A stretch of 64,000 nt of DNA from Agelaius tricolor (GCA_023055355.1 JALJCS010000004.1:32239744-32303743), one strand, 5' to 3'. Counted from the stretch's first letter, positions 27,355-41,083 are shown. Program-made: numbers and translations. Notes: generated by a model not told the origin, from the sequence alone.

Positions 27355-30300
27355 TGAATCATTTGAAGCATTTTTAAACAATTTAGAACAACATTTCAAA
27401 GAAGGCACAAGCTCTGCATCCCATCTCCAGACACATGCCAAAACTTATCCATAATTGCGAACTAAATTTCAAAGGCATGGAAATATTTTACTAGCTCCCC
27501 ATCAGGTTGTGCAAGTGTCCAGAGACAGACCTTGTTTTTGGGGGTGCTGTTCATCTACCAATAGGGCATTTTGCTAAGGAATGCCTAACCTAAACTAAAC
27601 ATTTGAGAGAAACCTGGCAAATCTACAGGTTATCACAGACTAGGAAATAAAGGATCTTTTCACTCCCACAGCAAGCTGTGCTGAAAATTTGTTTTTCTGA
27701 GATGGAGAGGAAAATCTGCACAGCTTTCTAATTATAATGATTTATTTATATACACACTATGTTATGAAAAACAGTGTTCACAAAGGAGGCCATCCTGTTG
27801 AACAGAGACTGAGAACATCCTTCAGGGCATACTCATGCAGATTTACACTGATATTACCTGATAGCTGAGTCCTAAAGCAGCCTGGCTCTTGAGAAAAACA
27901 GAGGTGCCTGCTGCCAAACTGCTGAGGCTGCTCACCCTCCTCACAATTGTTACATAGGCTCCTGGGAACTTCTGAAGGTTTCTTTGTTCATTCTTGGCTT
28001 TTCTTCACTCTAAGTTTTGTATCTTGATGATTATTTCATGCAGCACCTTCTACTCTGCTGAGTTACCTACTGAATAGCACCAGGATTTTCAGCAAGGGAA
28101 GGGCAGAGCCCTTAAGGAAAGCCAAGCCTCTGGAGCAGTTTTCTGCCCAGAATATACTAACACCTAAAAAGCAAAGCCTTTAATGTATTCTTTTTAAAAC
28201 TGTTCACACAGGTTTACCATGAACATGCATGACTCCCAAACTGCATCACCTACCATCTGCAGGCAGAGGGGCAGCAGACTCGTAGGCACAGAGTGCATGG
28301 TTCTCACTCAGGCATCAGTTGTGTCCTCACCACAAATACCATGGATGAATCTCTGGGTTTCAGTTAATTGCACTTACTGTACAGACCTTTGAATTCCATC
28401 TCTGCTCACCTTTCTGCCCAGCTGACCCCTTGTGGTTTCTGTACTAGGAGACAAGGAGGCTACCAGGAGACTGATTAATGAGTCATCCAAACACTTAGAC
28501 TAATACTCTTGCATATGATATTGAAGCCAATGCAGAATGATTTGTATAATATTAACACTCTGCAGTCAGTATTAACACTTTTTTTTTTAAGCAATCCATT
28601 ACAGACTAGATTAAGAACAATCCTATTTTCACATTGGTCAAAACTGTCAGTCTTGCAAGGCATCTGACAGCTAATAGATCAACTCATGTATAGTATCTTT
28701 CTAGGAGATCTGAAGACTCATTCAGCACATTTTGGAAAGACTGACCTAGGACACAACAATCCTATAGAACAGATACAGCCGTGAGTTGTGGAAAACCTTA
28801 AAGAGACAGAAGGAAGCATGTGGGTAACATCACGTAGAGACAATTGCTGCTGAGTGTAACAGCATAAGCAACGCCCCACTGCAGCCAAAGGAGGCCAGCA
28901 GGCCTATGGAGAGAGCAGGAGCTGCTGCATTCAGAGAGACACAGCAAGTACTGCACAGTGACAAAAACTCTTGTCAGGCCTGCAGACCTGTTGTGCAGGC
29001 AAGTGCAGAAGGGGACTCTAGGATGACACAGGATTCCAAATGCCCACCAGTGAACAGCTGCCACACTCACTGGGGACATGCCTTTGCTCAAAGCACAGAA
29101 GGCACCAGGAATTAGGAGAGGCACTGAAGTGCCACGATGGTGCCAGCTCTGCTGATGCACAGATGTGCCAGGGAGGGCTTTGTCTAACTCCTGGGATGGG
29201 ATCCAGGCTGCTCAGTGCCCCTGGACTGAGGGCAAATACTACAGCATACCTCTGATTTCCTTCCAGTTCAAGGCTGTAAGTCTCAGTAGCCCATAAATAA
29301 TGCAAAGTCCACCCACTCCCCTCTTCCCCCTAGCAAGAACATTTTTGGCATCATTGATATGGATCACTTAGAATCCCCTGGGAATTGTCTCACTATATAT
29401 CACTCCCTTTAATGCTTTCATTGTGAAGTGAACCATGATTTGGAAACCTTAAAGCCAAGTTTCAAAACTTGTGATTATTTTGGAAGCAAGTTGTGCTTTT
29501 ATGCATAAATCCAGGAAACAATAGAAATACTGACAGAATTCATCAAGAAGCCAATATACGCACATGGAGACAGTGCTTAAATGCAACTTTTAACCTTCTC
29601 ATTACTCAAAATTTGGACATGCAAACACATATGCAAAAACCTAATAAAATAAAAAAAAAAACAGCAAACCAACATGGAGGTTTTTCTCATATCTGTTGTT
29701 GCTGTCATCTAAAACCTACAACAGCTCTGCCAAAATAATTTTCTTTATTAAGGACAGAGCCTGTAGAAAGCACAGAAGAAACCAGGAGTTTCAATCACCC
29801 AAGCACATTAGAGCTGCCAAACTGTCTTTCCTGGTTAGACAGTTTAGACTAATTTTCCCATGATCCATGTGTGCCTAAAGTCTTTGGTTTCCTTCCTAGG
29901 TTACATGCATCTGGTGACAGTCTTGTAATGGAGATTTATGAAAATGCTTTCAAGCATGAAGTACTGCACTGTTGGGATTAACACAAAATTCTCTTAACAA
30001 AAGAACATTCCAACAGTGGAACAGTTGTTGATTACTAACCTGCAATGACTCAAGTTGTACAGTAAACTCTACTATACTTCCATATATTCTGTGTAGAGCA
30101 TCAAATAAAGAAAGAATACCTAAGCAGTCTTACAGAAATTAAACCATTTTGACAGTGCTCCCTAGTGTGTGTACTGTCCCAGAAGACACATGGGGAATCG
30201 TACATACCAAATCTGATAGAAACTGTGTATGTTGGCTGAAATAAAAACACCAGTTAAATTTATCTCCATACTATCTCTTGGTAAGGCACCAAACTCCACA

Positions 30301-32312
30301 ATAAATAACATTATTCCTTGTAGCTTGTCTGTACTTTGCCACTGATATGTGATTCTTGGTATCTCGGGTTTTTAAAATCTTATCTCCTCCCTTACAGAAA
30401 CCCAAGCCAGCAGCCCTACTTTCCTTCAGAAAGCTATTTGATACTAGTGGGCCAAAAGGAAAAAAGGGCCCCATTTCCTCTGCAACCTCTCCTTCAAAAA
30501 GTGAGGCCTGTGCACTGGCATGTCAGGTGCTAGGAAAAGCAGCACCTCTGCGGCCTAGACAGAGCAGAGAGCAGAGGAGGCAGCAATGCATCCCCTTGCA
30601 GACAGCCAGCCAGCAGCAGTCTGTAACTCCAGAGTGCTGCACTCACCTCAGCTCACCTCGCTGGCTGTGGAAAGGAGAAGTCTTTCCAGCCCTGCCACTC
30701 TGCCTGAATCTGGTGGCCCCCTGGGCGCCTTTATACAAGCTAAGGAGGCATATGAACAGTCAGATCTGCCACCTCCTCTGCTTTGTGCCTACTCTTTAAG
30801 ATGACAGCAAAGAACCAACAGGAGATTTGTGTTCTACCTCCCTCCACTGTTCCCCCAATACATTTGTTTCTCCTGCTTGCCGTTCAGGGTCAAGGCAAGT
30901 CAGTGCTTCCAAGGCTTCTCCCTGGGCTTGCACAGATATCCAAACTGTGGAAGGGTCTGGAAGATGAAGAAATAAAGTCTGTGGCTGGGCTGTATTGCTG
31001 CAGCCTCAGTAAGCAGAGGACTGTCAAATACAGCCATTATCTTACTTGCCTTCTCTCACAAACCTTCAGAGCAGCACCTGTGGCATTACCCACAATGCTG
31101 TGACAGGCAGTTTCAGCAGTGTCCCCTCTGCATGGAGGACAGCATCTAAAGATCAGTCTAGCCATCAGGTATAAACCATGTAACTGTCCCTGTGCTAATT
31201 CCAACATTTTTTTAATTGCAATTCTTATTTTCCAGGATCAATTGCCCAAAGAATGAAATGGGACAGATTAGTCCTCTCAGTGGTTATTCCAGCCTGTCTA
31301 CACATTCAAAGGTGTGAGTATCATCTGCTCCCTTATTTTTATATCAGATTTTAGTTTAAAGAACAATTAGTTTTGCAGCAAAACGTTGCCGAAGAATTTT
31401 GCAGCAGCCTTGCCCCACTTGGGAGGGAGTCATAAAGAGCTTTTGTTACCTTTTCAGTTTCTACTGAAAATAACATTTTTTTGTAATGAAACAGCATAAT
31501 CATTTTGCAATGCCTTGTAACAGACAATAATGCTACCTCCATCTTATCTCACTTGTGGAGCCTGCAACAGAGAACACTTTACAACAAGAGAAGTAAGCAA
31601 AGACAGGACAGCATTTGCAGAGCTATTCAGGATACCAAAATGTACCAGCTTTTGAGAAGGTCTGAATTTATGGCCTCTTGATTTGTTCTAATTGCCTGAC
31701 AGGACACAAACACAGCTAATGCCTTTCAAAATTAGCCTGCATGTAGTTGAAAATGTATTTTCCATAACCGAGAGCCACCTAATGGACATTGCCTGCCACA
31801 TCTGCCCCAAGTGCAATTCCACAGGAAATCATCTTTATAGAGAACACATAGGATAGCACTCTGCTTCTACAGAGCTGTTACTGGGTTAATGATTTTGGAA
31901 ACTGTGACACCTCAAAATCTGCTGAATTCCACAACAATGTATCATTTTGAAAAACAGACACACACAGATTAAGAGATGAAAGCACACCAATAGTTTCCTG
32001 CAAAGAAGTTGATTTTCTTCCTAAACATGCACGTTTTTATATGCAGTGTGTTATACTCAAGAAAAAAAAATTTCTTGCTTCCCAAAAGAAGAGGGAAAGC
32101 AATCAGGATATGAATATATTCATGCCTATCAGTATCTCATATAGGGATGCCTGAAAAGCCTGTGCAGGTATTCTAAGTTTTCCTGAACACACAGGAAGAC
32201 CCAAGATCACAGGTGCCCAAGATTATCCATAGTCTGATGAATAACAGCTTTTATTGGTTACAGTAAATGAACAAGAGACTGTACCCATGATCTATGACAT
32301 GCCTGAAGGTCA

Positions 32313-32348
32313 TTTCTCTAAGGGATTATTTTTCTCTAAGAGATTATT
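32313..32348. repeat. 18-bp tandem duplication
   Basis: The two adjacent units tttctctaagggattatt and tttctctaagagattatt differ at one position. It is a slippage-type duplication. Confidence 0.85.
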
Positions 32349-33221
32349 TTTATTGACCAAAGCATTAACAGCTACTGTCTCCTGAAATGACACTGAGTAA
32401 TTTTGCATTTCACTCTTCATTGCTTAAAAATCAAATGGACTTTTGCAATTGCACACTGAAACCCAGCACTCCTGAATTCCTCTGCGTGAAGGAAAAAAAA
32501 CCTAACAGTGGACATCAAAACAGAAAACAATTAAGGTAAATTAGCATTGTCATGATGTTCTGTCCTATTCATTACCCAGGTTCTCCCTCCAAGTCTTACT
32601 CGATTGATTCATTTCACTAACACAGTAGAAACCTTTCTTTTGTCAGGTTAGTTTTCTGAACAGCATGCTGAATTAGCATTGCTCACTTTCCAAACTGTGC
32701 ATTTATCTCACTCTCCCTGTCTTTCCACAGCAGAACTGTCCTACCTTGACTCAAACTAAGAAATCTCTTCAGCTAAAGAACCTGCTGGAGGACAGTCTTC
32801 ACTATGCAGAATTCACACACATACTTTATTTTTCCATTTTCACTAAACAAAAATATTGTCCTAGTATTCCTGTTTTCCTGTGGCATCTGTCCAGCCCAAT
32901 CTGTGCCTTCCAAAACCACAGTACAACACAAACATGTACTTCCTGCACTCAATAAGAGTGATACCTACTCAGTCCAAAAATATTAGTCTAAAACGTATGC
33001 TAAATATTTGCAGGGGGAAGCAAGGCCACTCTGGTTTTTAAGCCCAGTGCTAAAGAAAGGTGTACATTTCATAATCTCAGTAACTATGAGACTGTCAGTA
33101 GGGTACTGCTAGATCTCATTGATAATCCAAAGAACACAGCCAGCCTTGCAAGAACTGTGATCATTGACCATCTGCTGAGGTACTGCCTCCTGAGGTCACT
33201 CACTCCCCTACTCAATGAAAA

Positions 33222-33256
33222 GCTCACAACCAAGGCTGTTCTGCTTGGTTGTGAGC
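33222..33256. repeat. 13-bp inverted repeat with 9-bp loop
   Basis: The arms gctcacaaccaag (33222-33234) and cttggttgtgagc (33244-33256) are exact reverse complements. A third partial copy, cacaaccaag, follows at 33261-33270. It could form a stem-loop in RNA or DNA; the stem is too short for a convincing microRNA precursor. Confidence 0.85.
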
Positions 33257-34469
33257 AGTGCACAACCAAGATCAGTGCTGCCCTGTCTCTGCAGCACACA
33301 GTGCTGAGGAAGCTCAATAAACCTCAGCATGACAATGGGGAGAGACAACTCCACACATTACCAATTCTGGAAAAAATCTACTAAATGCTTAATGCCAGAA
33401 GATTGCCTAACGTCTGCATCTCTTCCTCTCCTGTGCATGTTTTGTGGTACAGTGTACTAAGAGGGAGAGAATATTATTACAGCTCTTTAAGTGACAGTTC
33501 CCTTAAGTCAGTTCCCTTGACTTACTTAATCCACTTCATGCCACTGCTTCTCAATGGCAAAACATGTGCTGCAGCCATGCTAAGGATAAAATACAGTTAT
33601 TGAATCAGAATGCTGTTCTAAAACACAGAGGAGAAAAAAAAATGAGGAAGACATTTTAGAATGTACAGTGAAAACAGAAGAAAAAGATTATGGAACACTA
33701 AAAAATTATTTTACCTTCCCTTTTCTTTTCTCTCATGATGGAGGACCTGTCTGCTGCAAAACAACACATAAAATCTTCTTAAAAGTTCTTGTGCTCTTAC
33801 TGAAGCTTGTTTTGCTTTTCCAGTTATTCATTCCTCCAGTGCCACCACAGTATTTATTGAGGTTTACAAACAAAAACAGCTGTAGGTTGTACAGATTAAC
33901 TGGAATCAACACATATAGTTTCCAACTATCAACTAATTTCAACCACATCATTACTAAACAGAAACTCTCACAACTTACATTTGGGATTTACAAACTAGTG
34001 ACAAACAGAACAGCTTTCATAATTTTAAGCACTTTTTTTTCTTTTTTTCTATTCTTCCCTGTCCTGAGGAGAGATAGTTATTCCCTGATTGAGGAGGAGT
34101 CTTAGTCACTGCTAAAAATTCATACAAAACATGAGCAGCATCACCTCTGTTCTGATATACTTCACTTGTTTTTAAAAAAACCCCAAAATTACAATGTACT
34201 CCATCTACATCAGTAGAATATCAATCTATTTCTCCAGGTTTGTCTGAAAATTGTTCCACACAGTAAAAGGCAGGAAAAAACCCCATTAAATGAATCTTTA
34301 TCAGAAATTGGAGGAAGGCTAGAAGTCATTTCTGAGACACAGAATGATACTGTACCTCTGGGAAGTACTTCCGACTTTGGTTTTTCACCATTAAAAAAAA
34401 GATAAAGTAGAATGGGAGATAAACGTGTGATAGGAAAGATGTGTGCTAACATCTTTACAAACAATTTGA

Positions 34470-34923
34470 TGGGTGAGGGTCTTCAGAAGCAATGGGTGGT
34501 AGTATCTTTGAAATGGGTCTTAATGCCTCTACTCAAGGTGCAAGTTTGTTACAGAGCCTAGATAGTTTGGCTCATGAACTTCAGGGTAACAGACAAATGG
34601 GCGCAAACGAAGTCTACTCCAGGACCCAGATAGCCTGAACTTCTCAACTTCAGGGTAAAAAGACAGGTTCAAGGGAGCACATGGGGTTGGTGGTTTGGGA
34701 AGGCTGTACCTTCCTAGTACCTCAGCCAGTGGGGAAATGAAGAGGGAAACGTGCAGCCGGGAGTTTGGGATAAAGGAGGCTGCGCCCTCTGAAACCCCGA
34801 GAGAGAAATCCCGACAGGCGTGTGTGCCCCAGAGGACTCTCCCCCTTTATTTGAATGAAGTTGAAGGACTCCTCTGTCTCCTTTTTGGACACTGGCTTTT
34901 CATAGCGTGATTTTCTGCACACA
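34470..34923 (+). mobile_element. Endogenous retrovirus LTR, apparently solo
   Basis: The wording matches, from memory, an LTR type common in songbird genomes. Features in + sense are a degenerate TATA-like taaaaag at 34656, a purine-rich block, and then a T-rich block containing aatgaa at 34854, where the family usually has the AATAAA polyadenylation signal. The 3' part (cctctgtctcc and onward to ctgcacaca) follows. Two related segments (about 34558-34600 and 34632-34665, sharing acttcagggtaa) suggest an internal duplication. Terminal TG and CA can be placed, but I could not find a convincing target-site duplication, so both ends are approximate. No retroviral coding sequence adjoins it, so it is probably a solo LTR left by recombination. 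Confidence 0.75.
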
Positions 34924-35887
34924 TGAAATAGGTTATAATCTGTTGATTTGGATTATGAAGAATGTTAAATTTCACATCCTCCATCTCTTTCTTCTTGGCC
35001 TCCTTACAGACTAGCTCTGAGATATTTTGTGTGTTCAGTCTTTTATATCAGGTAATATAAACATCCTCAGGTTTCCCACTATGATTCACACTCCATTACA
35101 AGCTTTACACTGTGTCTAAAGACTTCACAAGTGAAACTGTATTTGGGCTTCTTGCCCTCTCTTAAGTCCTATTATCTCCTACACATCCTTCCTATCCCCT
35201 TCTTCCAGACTCTCACATTGTCCCATCATGTGCTTCTGCATTATTAATTTCTTCTGTAAAAGGGCACATGCATTTGGAGAGCAAGACTCAGGGTAGAGTT
35301 CTCTGGCTAACAACTGCTGTGGTCAGCTCATATCTGACTTAAATGTGCTCTGCCCATCACTCTCAGAGAGGCTTTACAGAAGTGCCCTACCCAAGAACAG
35401 AAGATTTTGTAGTACTGTGTTAAGCAACTCTTAATTACCTACACAAGAGGAAGCATGAAAGTCAAACTCTGAAGTCAAACTCTTTACAGCTGAAATAATT
35501 GCTTTCAAAATCCAGGATTAGATCTTGTGTTGCTCAATGCATTAGGAATCTTGAAATTGAAAAAAAGAAAACCAAAACAAAACAATGGCTCATCTCTAAA
35601 GCACGTGCAGAAATCTTTACATAACTTACATCAAAAACACTTGTTGAAAAAAACACTGTAAAGGCAGGTTAGCACCACAGCTAATGCTAAGCTAGCATGA
35701 ACTGAAGTAAATGACTCTTCTGAGAAGCAAACCTGACACAGAAGAGATGGTCATAGCTACAGAGTGAATCATCTTCTCTCTCAACTCCTTCAGACTGGCT
35801 CACTGCCAGTGTACATCCCTAAGTTCTCCTGTGTTTATAAGGCCCCTTTGCCTTCAAAATTCCATGATCTTCTGATCTGTTTTTTCC
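34924..35887. other. Non-coding spacer between two LTRs
   Basis: This is AT-rich sequence with no retroviral coding remnants, no primer-binding site or polypurine tract that I can recognise, and no gene. The two flanking LTRs are of different types and so are not the two ends of one provirus. Confidence 0.6.
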
Positions 35888-35892
35888 CTAGG
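35888..35892. repeat. Target-site duplication, left copy (ctagg)
   Basis: The five bases directly left of the LTR are ctagg; those directly right (36630-36634) are ctaag. One mismatch in five fits an old 5-bp target-site duplication made by a retroviral integrase. Confidence 0.7.
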
Positions 35893-36629
35893 TGTCTTAG
35901 TTTGAAAAAAGACAGGTGTCTGCTTAGAAAGGCAGGAGCGTCTTTAAAAATGGAAAATGAACCTCCCTCTCTCCCCCCCTGAATTATTATAGTTTTAAAA
36001 TGAAGTGTCTCTTAGGCAAAGATATGGGAATAGGAATAACATTTCTTTACTAGGAAAATTAAAATACAATGCAATAGTACAAAAAAACCCCTACTGACAG
36101 GGTCAGAAGATGACCTGATACCCTGTTGGTCAGAGTGCTGGTAGCACTCCCATTCAGTGGTGGCTGCAGTCCTCCTGCAGAGACAGGTGCGGTTCTCTTG
36201 GAGCAGTGATCCTGTAGAAGGGTGCAGTTTTCCTCTGAAGGTCCAGTGGTGGTGTAGATGGGCCTGGTCTTCCTCTAGGAATCCAGTGAAAAAGAAGGCT
36301 GCACCTCTGGGAATCCAGAGGGAAAAAGCTGGCTGTAGCATTCCAAATCTCAGATTATATCCAGGTAGGAATGCTTGGCTCTTCCCCCTGGGCAGAGCAT
36401 CTCCCAATGGGGTGATGAAATTTTATCAGTCATGCAGTGACACTCAATGGCCCATTAACACAAGATAATTCCCAGAGGTAGGATTGGTTGTGGAACAGAT
36501 AAAGAAAAAAACAGGTGGGGCAGTTAACAGGTGGCCCAATTAACAGAAGATAACTCTATAAGAGCTGCCCCACCTCTAAGAGATGGCAATAGAATACACA
36601 CCCCTGGCCACATCTTGTAACCCAAGACA
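35893..36629 (-). mobile_element. Complete solo LTR of an endogenous retrovirus
   Basis: The element starts tgtctt and ends aagaca, so its termini are TG...CA with 6-bp inverted ends, and it is bounded by ctagg/ctaag. At 737 bp with no coding sequence it is a complete solo LTR. The text between (for example the repeated ccag-containing block at about 36170-36330 and the aggtaggaatgcttggctc segment) matches, from memory, an LTR abundant in passerines. Orientation is less certain: on the minus strand a polyadenylation-like AGTAAA lies at 36046-36051, where I recall AATAAA in the family, so the minus strand is probably sense. It arose by recombination between the two LTRs of a former provirus. 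Confidence 0.85.
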
Positions 36630-36634
36630 CTAAG
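36630..36634. repeat. Target-site duplication, right copy (ctaag)
   Basis: This pairs with ctagg at 35888-35892 across the 737-bp LTR. Confidence 0.7.
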
Positions 36635-39600
36635 TGCCTACAAGAAAACCTATTTCCAATACAGTTTGAACAATTACTCATTGACCACTGATATATCATA
36701 AATTGTTTCAGATACCTAGCAAAGGACATAATGCCCTAGTAGCCACCCTTTTTTTTAACGTAAAGAAAAATTTTGTGTTGTACAAAAGGAGATTTCCATT
36801 TTAAATACATTACTGATTCTTGCTTCTATGCATTTTCAATTAAAAGAGAAGCCCAGCTAACCATCCTCAACAAAGGCACACTGTTGGGCATTTAAACCTG
36901 TGATTACCTGCTAATTCTGCTCCCAGTCACGACTAAAAGGAATGTTACAGGTAAAACACACAGCCAAAAGTTAAATAAATACAGACACATAAAATAATGA
37001 GATGCATACTTCTGCTGTAAAGTTACATTAACCAAGCCAAACTCCTCCCTGAATTGAAATGCCATCAATTACTGACTTTGAAAGGCAGTCACCCGGATTC
37101 TCGGTCTCTCTTTAAAACATTGTGAATCTATCCGAAATGCCATTTTTTATTATTATTTTTTAAGCAGAGGGAGCAAGGATTTGAAGCAAAATGAAGGGAG
37201 CCATCAACCTGAAGTGATATGACAGAGAGACAAGTTTAGGATAGTAGCATTTCTCACAAGTGAGGGGTAACCTGGCAAAAAATACTTCCCTCTTTCCTAC
37301 AGTTTCTAATTTGGCCAGAACAAGCCATAATCCATTCTTCACTGAGGACAGACTTCAAATAAGATGTCTTGCTACTCAGTTGAATTTGGCACAGGAACTC
37401 TTTTACCTTTTGGGAATCATGGACACATTCCAGCAATGGAATGGAAAACGTATTTTTCACCAACCCTTTTTAAGTTATTCTGAAGTTTAAAAATTGGTTC
37501 ACAAAAAAATCAACAATGCAACATTACATGTTTACTTATCAGGGAATAAACTTTAAAGATTTTAATGAATATGTCAGCATTGTAACTATCGGTCTTTTAA
37601 AAATCTCAAGGACAAGCTTTCCTTTTACAGCCCAGGGACTGCCAAATACATTCAGCTGAAATAACTCCTAAGTGCCTGTGCCCAGATTTGTCTTGCATGT
37701 TGATCACATTGTTAGCATCTGAAACTTCATTTTGATCTTCAAGAAGCAATAATGTTGGATCTTTACTTTGCACCCTTCTTTATCATGGAAGATAATTTAT
37801 AGTTGCTGTTGCACCTCTTAAGAGGCTGCTGTGGAAGAAAGGGAACACAAGATACCAAAACATTCAAGACCAAGGCAAAGAAAACAGAAAAAGCTGGAAT
37901 AAAACCTGAAATCACTTGTGATTTCACTCCAAAGTAAACCACAGGATCCTTAAAGTGGTATGTACCTCAAAACTGTTAGGGCGAAAATTCCTTGGGTATA
38001 AGACACATTAAGCTCAGTCATTCATGGTGTACCTTTAAAATTGAGTTCTTCAGCCTATTCTGTATTTTGAAACCTCACATGCCAGCACTGCCTTTGCTAT
38101 AGGCAGCCTACAGAAAGCTTACAGGAATGCAATTTTTCTAGCACAAAATAAATAAAACAACAGAAACGAAACTGCTTTTATAGCTCAGTTTTCCAGGTGC
38201 ACAAGAATATCCCAGGTTAAACCAGAGGAGGAAGGGTGAGGAACCTTGAAGAACAGCTGAGGATCATGCTGGATCCAAACTTTATTTACTCAATTTTCTA
38301 TTTCATAGCAAATTTCAGCACTAAAAAAACCAGATCATGTTTCAGATACTTAAAGCTTGCAGTGAGGCAACACATAACCACTCATTCAATTATTTTGTAA
38401 TTAGCCAGGGGTGCAATCATTTTCCCAAACAACATAACTCAGTTTTCCCCTACCTAGCAATTCTTCTACTGTATCTAACAATGTTTTGCTTTTACTGCAT
38501 CCAGCTTAGGTGTGTTTGTTTTGATGTATACTGGGAAAATCTGTGCTGCCATCCCCTAGCAGCTTATTAAGAGCAGCACAAAAGGGAGGAGGAAAAGGGG
38601 AACAGGAGGAAAACACAAGAGCAACCTACAGCTCTGTGTTCTGTACACATAGTAGAGGAGTAGCATGCCTTGACCACCACATTCAATGGAAATTGCATGA
38701 ACATTACCAGCCAAAATGGTTGTTGGGAGAAGAAGGGTTAAAAAGTGCTCTGCATTTTGCAAAGAGGGTCTCATCAAGTTCACTGTGGAAAGATCATTAA
38801 TAGAGTGTTCTAGAAGGACAAAACGTTATTAATTATTGGCATTACAGACATTAGGCAAGGACATAGCTCTACTTAAAACATATTTTGCAGAGAATTAATT
38901 ACTTTTACAGCTGAAAGTTCACGGCAAATTCAGTAAGAATCAGTTTCTGCCAGTGCAGAGCCTCTCAGAGCAGATAACTGCACTGTTGACACAGTAACTT
39001 GACAGAATCAGGGTAATTCAGTGTACTCCCCATCTCTTTCAAATTAATGGAGGAAAATCAGTGTAACAACAAAAAGGAGAAAAAGAGATTTTGTCCACAA
39101 TGATGACTGTTCTGTGATTCACAGAACAAGTGTGTACTGCAGCCTGGCTGGTTGAGGTAAATGGAAGCACAACGTACCCATGTCAGAACCAACACAGGTT
39201 TTATACTACTAATCAAACCTGGAAGAGCCCTGTGAAGTTTATCCCACCCAAAACAAGCTTAATACATTTTTTTGTACCAAGAGAGAGGAAAGCAGTTTTC
39301 TTTCCCCTATAGTAGGGCATAATGCAACTTGTCAGAGACAAAATTTGGTGTTACTCCTGGGTGGGGACAGATGCAGCAACTTGTTTTACTCTCCTACCCT
39401 ATGCTTTTAAAAAGAAAATATTTTAGGGTGAAGGATCCCACCCCACCCCTGTTAATTCCTATACTGGAAAGAAAAAAAAAATAAAATAACATCTTCTTCG
39501 AATGCATTTGAAAAGGAATGGGAAATACCACATTAAAAGTAACAGGAGGTTTTCAAAAAACTTTTCTTCACAAGTCACTGGCCTCACTCTTCCCCTACCA

Positions 39601-41082
39601 CCTTTTTGTTTCTACTGACTGCTAGGAAAAGTCTCTGGTTTCCCTTAGAAAAAACTGACCTTTTTATAGTTTATTTACTTGTTTTTAAATCAACTACTTT
39701 CAGGTCCTTTTGCATCACACCATTCTTCCATCATCTGTCCCCGTATCTTGAGCATGGTCTGCAGAGATCAGTCATGTGAAGTTGATTTCTTACAGCCTCA
39801 TCCATCCCACCCTCCTCCACAATGGTCCTCCCAAAGGTCAAGGATTTTGGATGGTGGCAAGCAACACTCAGGTCACTTGCACAGTACATTTCTAATCTAG
39901 GTAACTTTCCAAAAGTCACTCAACCTGACTGGACCAAGGGATATTTTGTTAGTAGTATGAAGAAAATAAATGTCAAATTGCATTAAAGCACTTTTATGTT
40001 TGTCAGACTACTGATTGACTTCCAAGGGGGCAAATGAAGAGGTCTGAACAACACCATCCCTGCACTGCCTGGAGAGTGTGCAGATATGGAGGAGAATACA
40101 ATCCTATTGTACTCTGGAGTATTTCCTTATCTTACAGTTTTTCATTACAGTGGCTTCTAACAAGGCCAGTGAAATACGCTCTTTTAAACAAACAACAGGA
40201 ACAAAGGATTTTCAAAACTGCATTTCACTACCAAAGTATACTTGTTTCCAGAAGAAATTACACACACACTCACACTCTCAAAGTGTATGAACAGAGTTGT
40301 AGTAACATGGCTGAAGCCTGCCCTTCTCTAAAAAAATACAGCTGCACAGTTGCTCCAAAGTCAAAATCACAGGCAAGTCAATGTCCACTGTTTGTATTTT
40401 CTGTAGGATCAAACCAGAGGTATCCTCTTCAACCAGCACAGAAATTTTTAGATGACTGTGTAACATCTAAATTGTGTAAGTATTTAAACTATAGTAAGAT
40501 TTGCCACTTTGATTTATCAAGTGAATTACCACAGATCTACCAGATGACCTATGGAAAAAAATCTCCCATGTCTCTTCCATGACAGCTTTCTATGCAAGCC
40601 ACATAATTAATGATGTTGAATATCAAAATAACCTTCTTCAAGAGTTGAAGCTTTCATTTAAAAAAATCACAGCCTCAAGACTACTTTAAGATAAATTATT
40701 TTATATTAACAGTAATCAGATTTACAAAGTCAGTAAAAATTCATAAGTTTTGCATTTTAATCACTCATAGCCACTGTATTTGATTTACTCCACAATTTCC
40801 ATCAGAAAATGAAAAAGTTTTGAAGAATGACTCATTCTCAATGTAAATCTCTAGCAAGCCTCCGTCAGTCATGTTAGTCCTTTTACCAATGGTTTTTCCT
40901 GCCTTCTGACTGCAATGACACCAAACAGTTTAATTACTTCATTACTTAATGACTTCTAACCTTAAAACACTGCAAATATATGGAAAGTTAAACTAATACA
41001 CACCAATTCCCCATAGAATAAAAGAAACCATTATAACATCAGTATAACGTGTAAATTCCTTACCCTGACACTTTTACAAAGA

Positions 41083-41083
<1 letters not shown>
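36635..41083. other. Non-coding stretch, no gene supported
   Basis: This is unique-looking AT-rich sequence. A 182-codon ATG-started open frame (40034-40582) is present, but it has low-complexity patches (a Thr-His run from a CA-rich segment near 40263) and no resemblance to a known family. An 8-bp inverted repeat (gttctgtg/cacagaac) occurs at 39109-39127. No recognisable transposon was seen. Confidence 0.6.

Larger units (their letters stand above)
26512..34469. other. Non-coding stretch, no gene supported
   Basis: Between the CR1 element and the first LTR I see no gene. The stretch contains the T/G-only tract at 27224-27354, an 18-bp tandem duplication at 32313-32348, and a 13-bp stem inverted repeat at 33222-33256. 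There are GC-richer patches at about 28850-29250 and 30500-30800. Open frames of up to 147 codons occur, but the longest (30356-30799) starts at TTG and resembles no known protein. Confidence 0.6.

Noticed and set aside
27105..27454. Lys/Asn-rich and Phe/Gly-rich open frames
   Set aside because: They are translations of the T/G-only tract and not proteins.
30356..30799. 147-codon open frame
   Set aside because: It starts at TTG and lies in a GC-richer patch with a second overlapping frame. No motif was recognised.
33222..33256. MicroRNA precursor
   Set aside because: The stem is only 13 bp with a 9-base loop and does not extend outward.
33668..34105. 145-codon open frame with hydrophobic stretches resembling membrane segments
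   Set aside because: The hydrophobic runs come from T-rich DNA (Phe/Leu codons). There is no family resemblance or gene structure.
34470..36629. The two neighbouring LTRs as the two ends of one provirus
   Set aside because: Their sequences are unrelated, no retroviral coding sequence lies between them, and the 35893 LTR has its own target-site duplication.
40034..40582. 182-codon ATG-started open frame
   Set aside because: The composition is random, with a Thr-His run from a CA-rich segment, there are no domain motifs, and it is not flanked by convincing splice or promoter signals.
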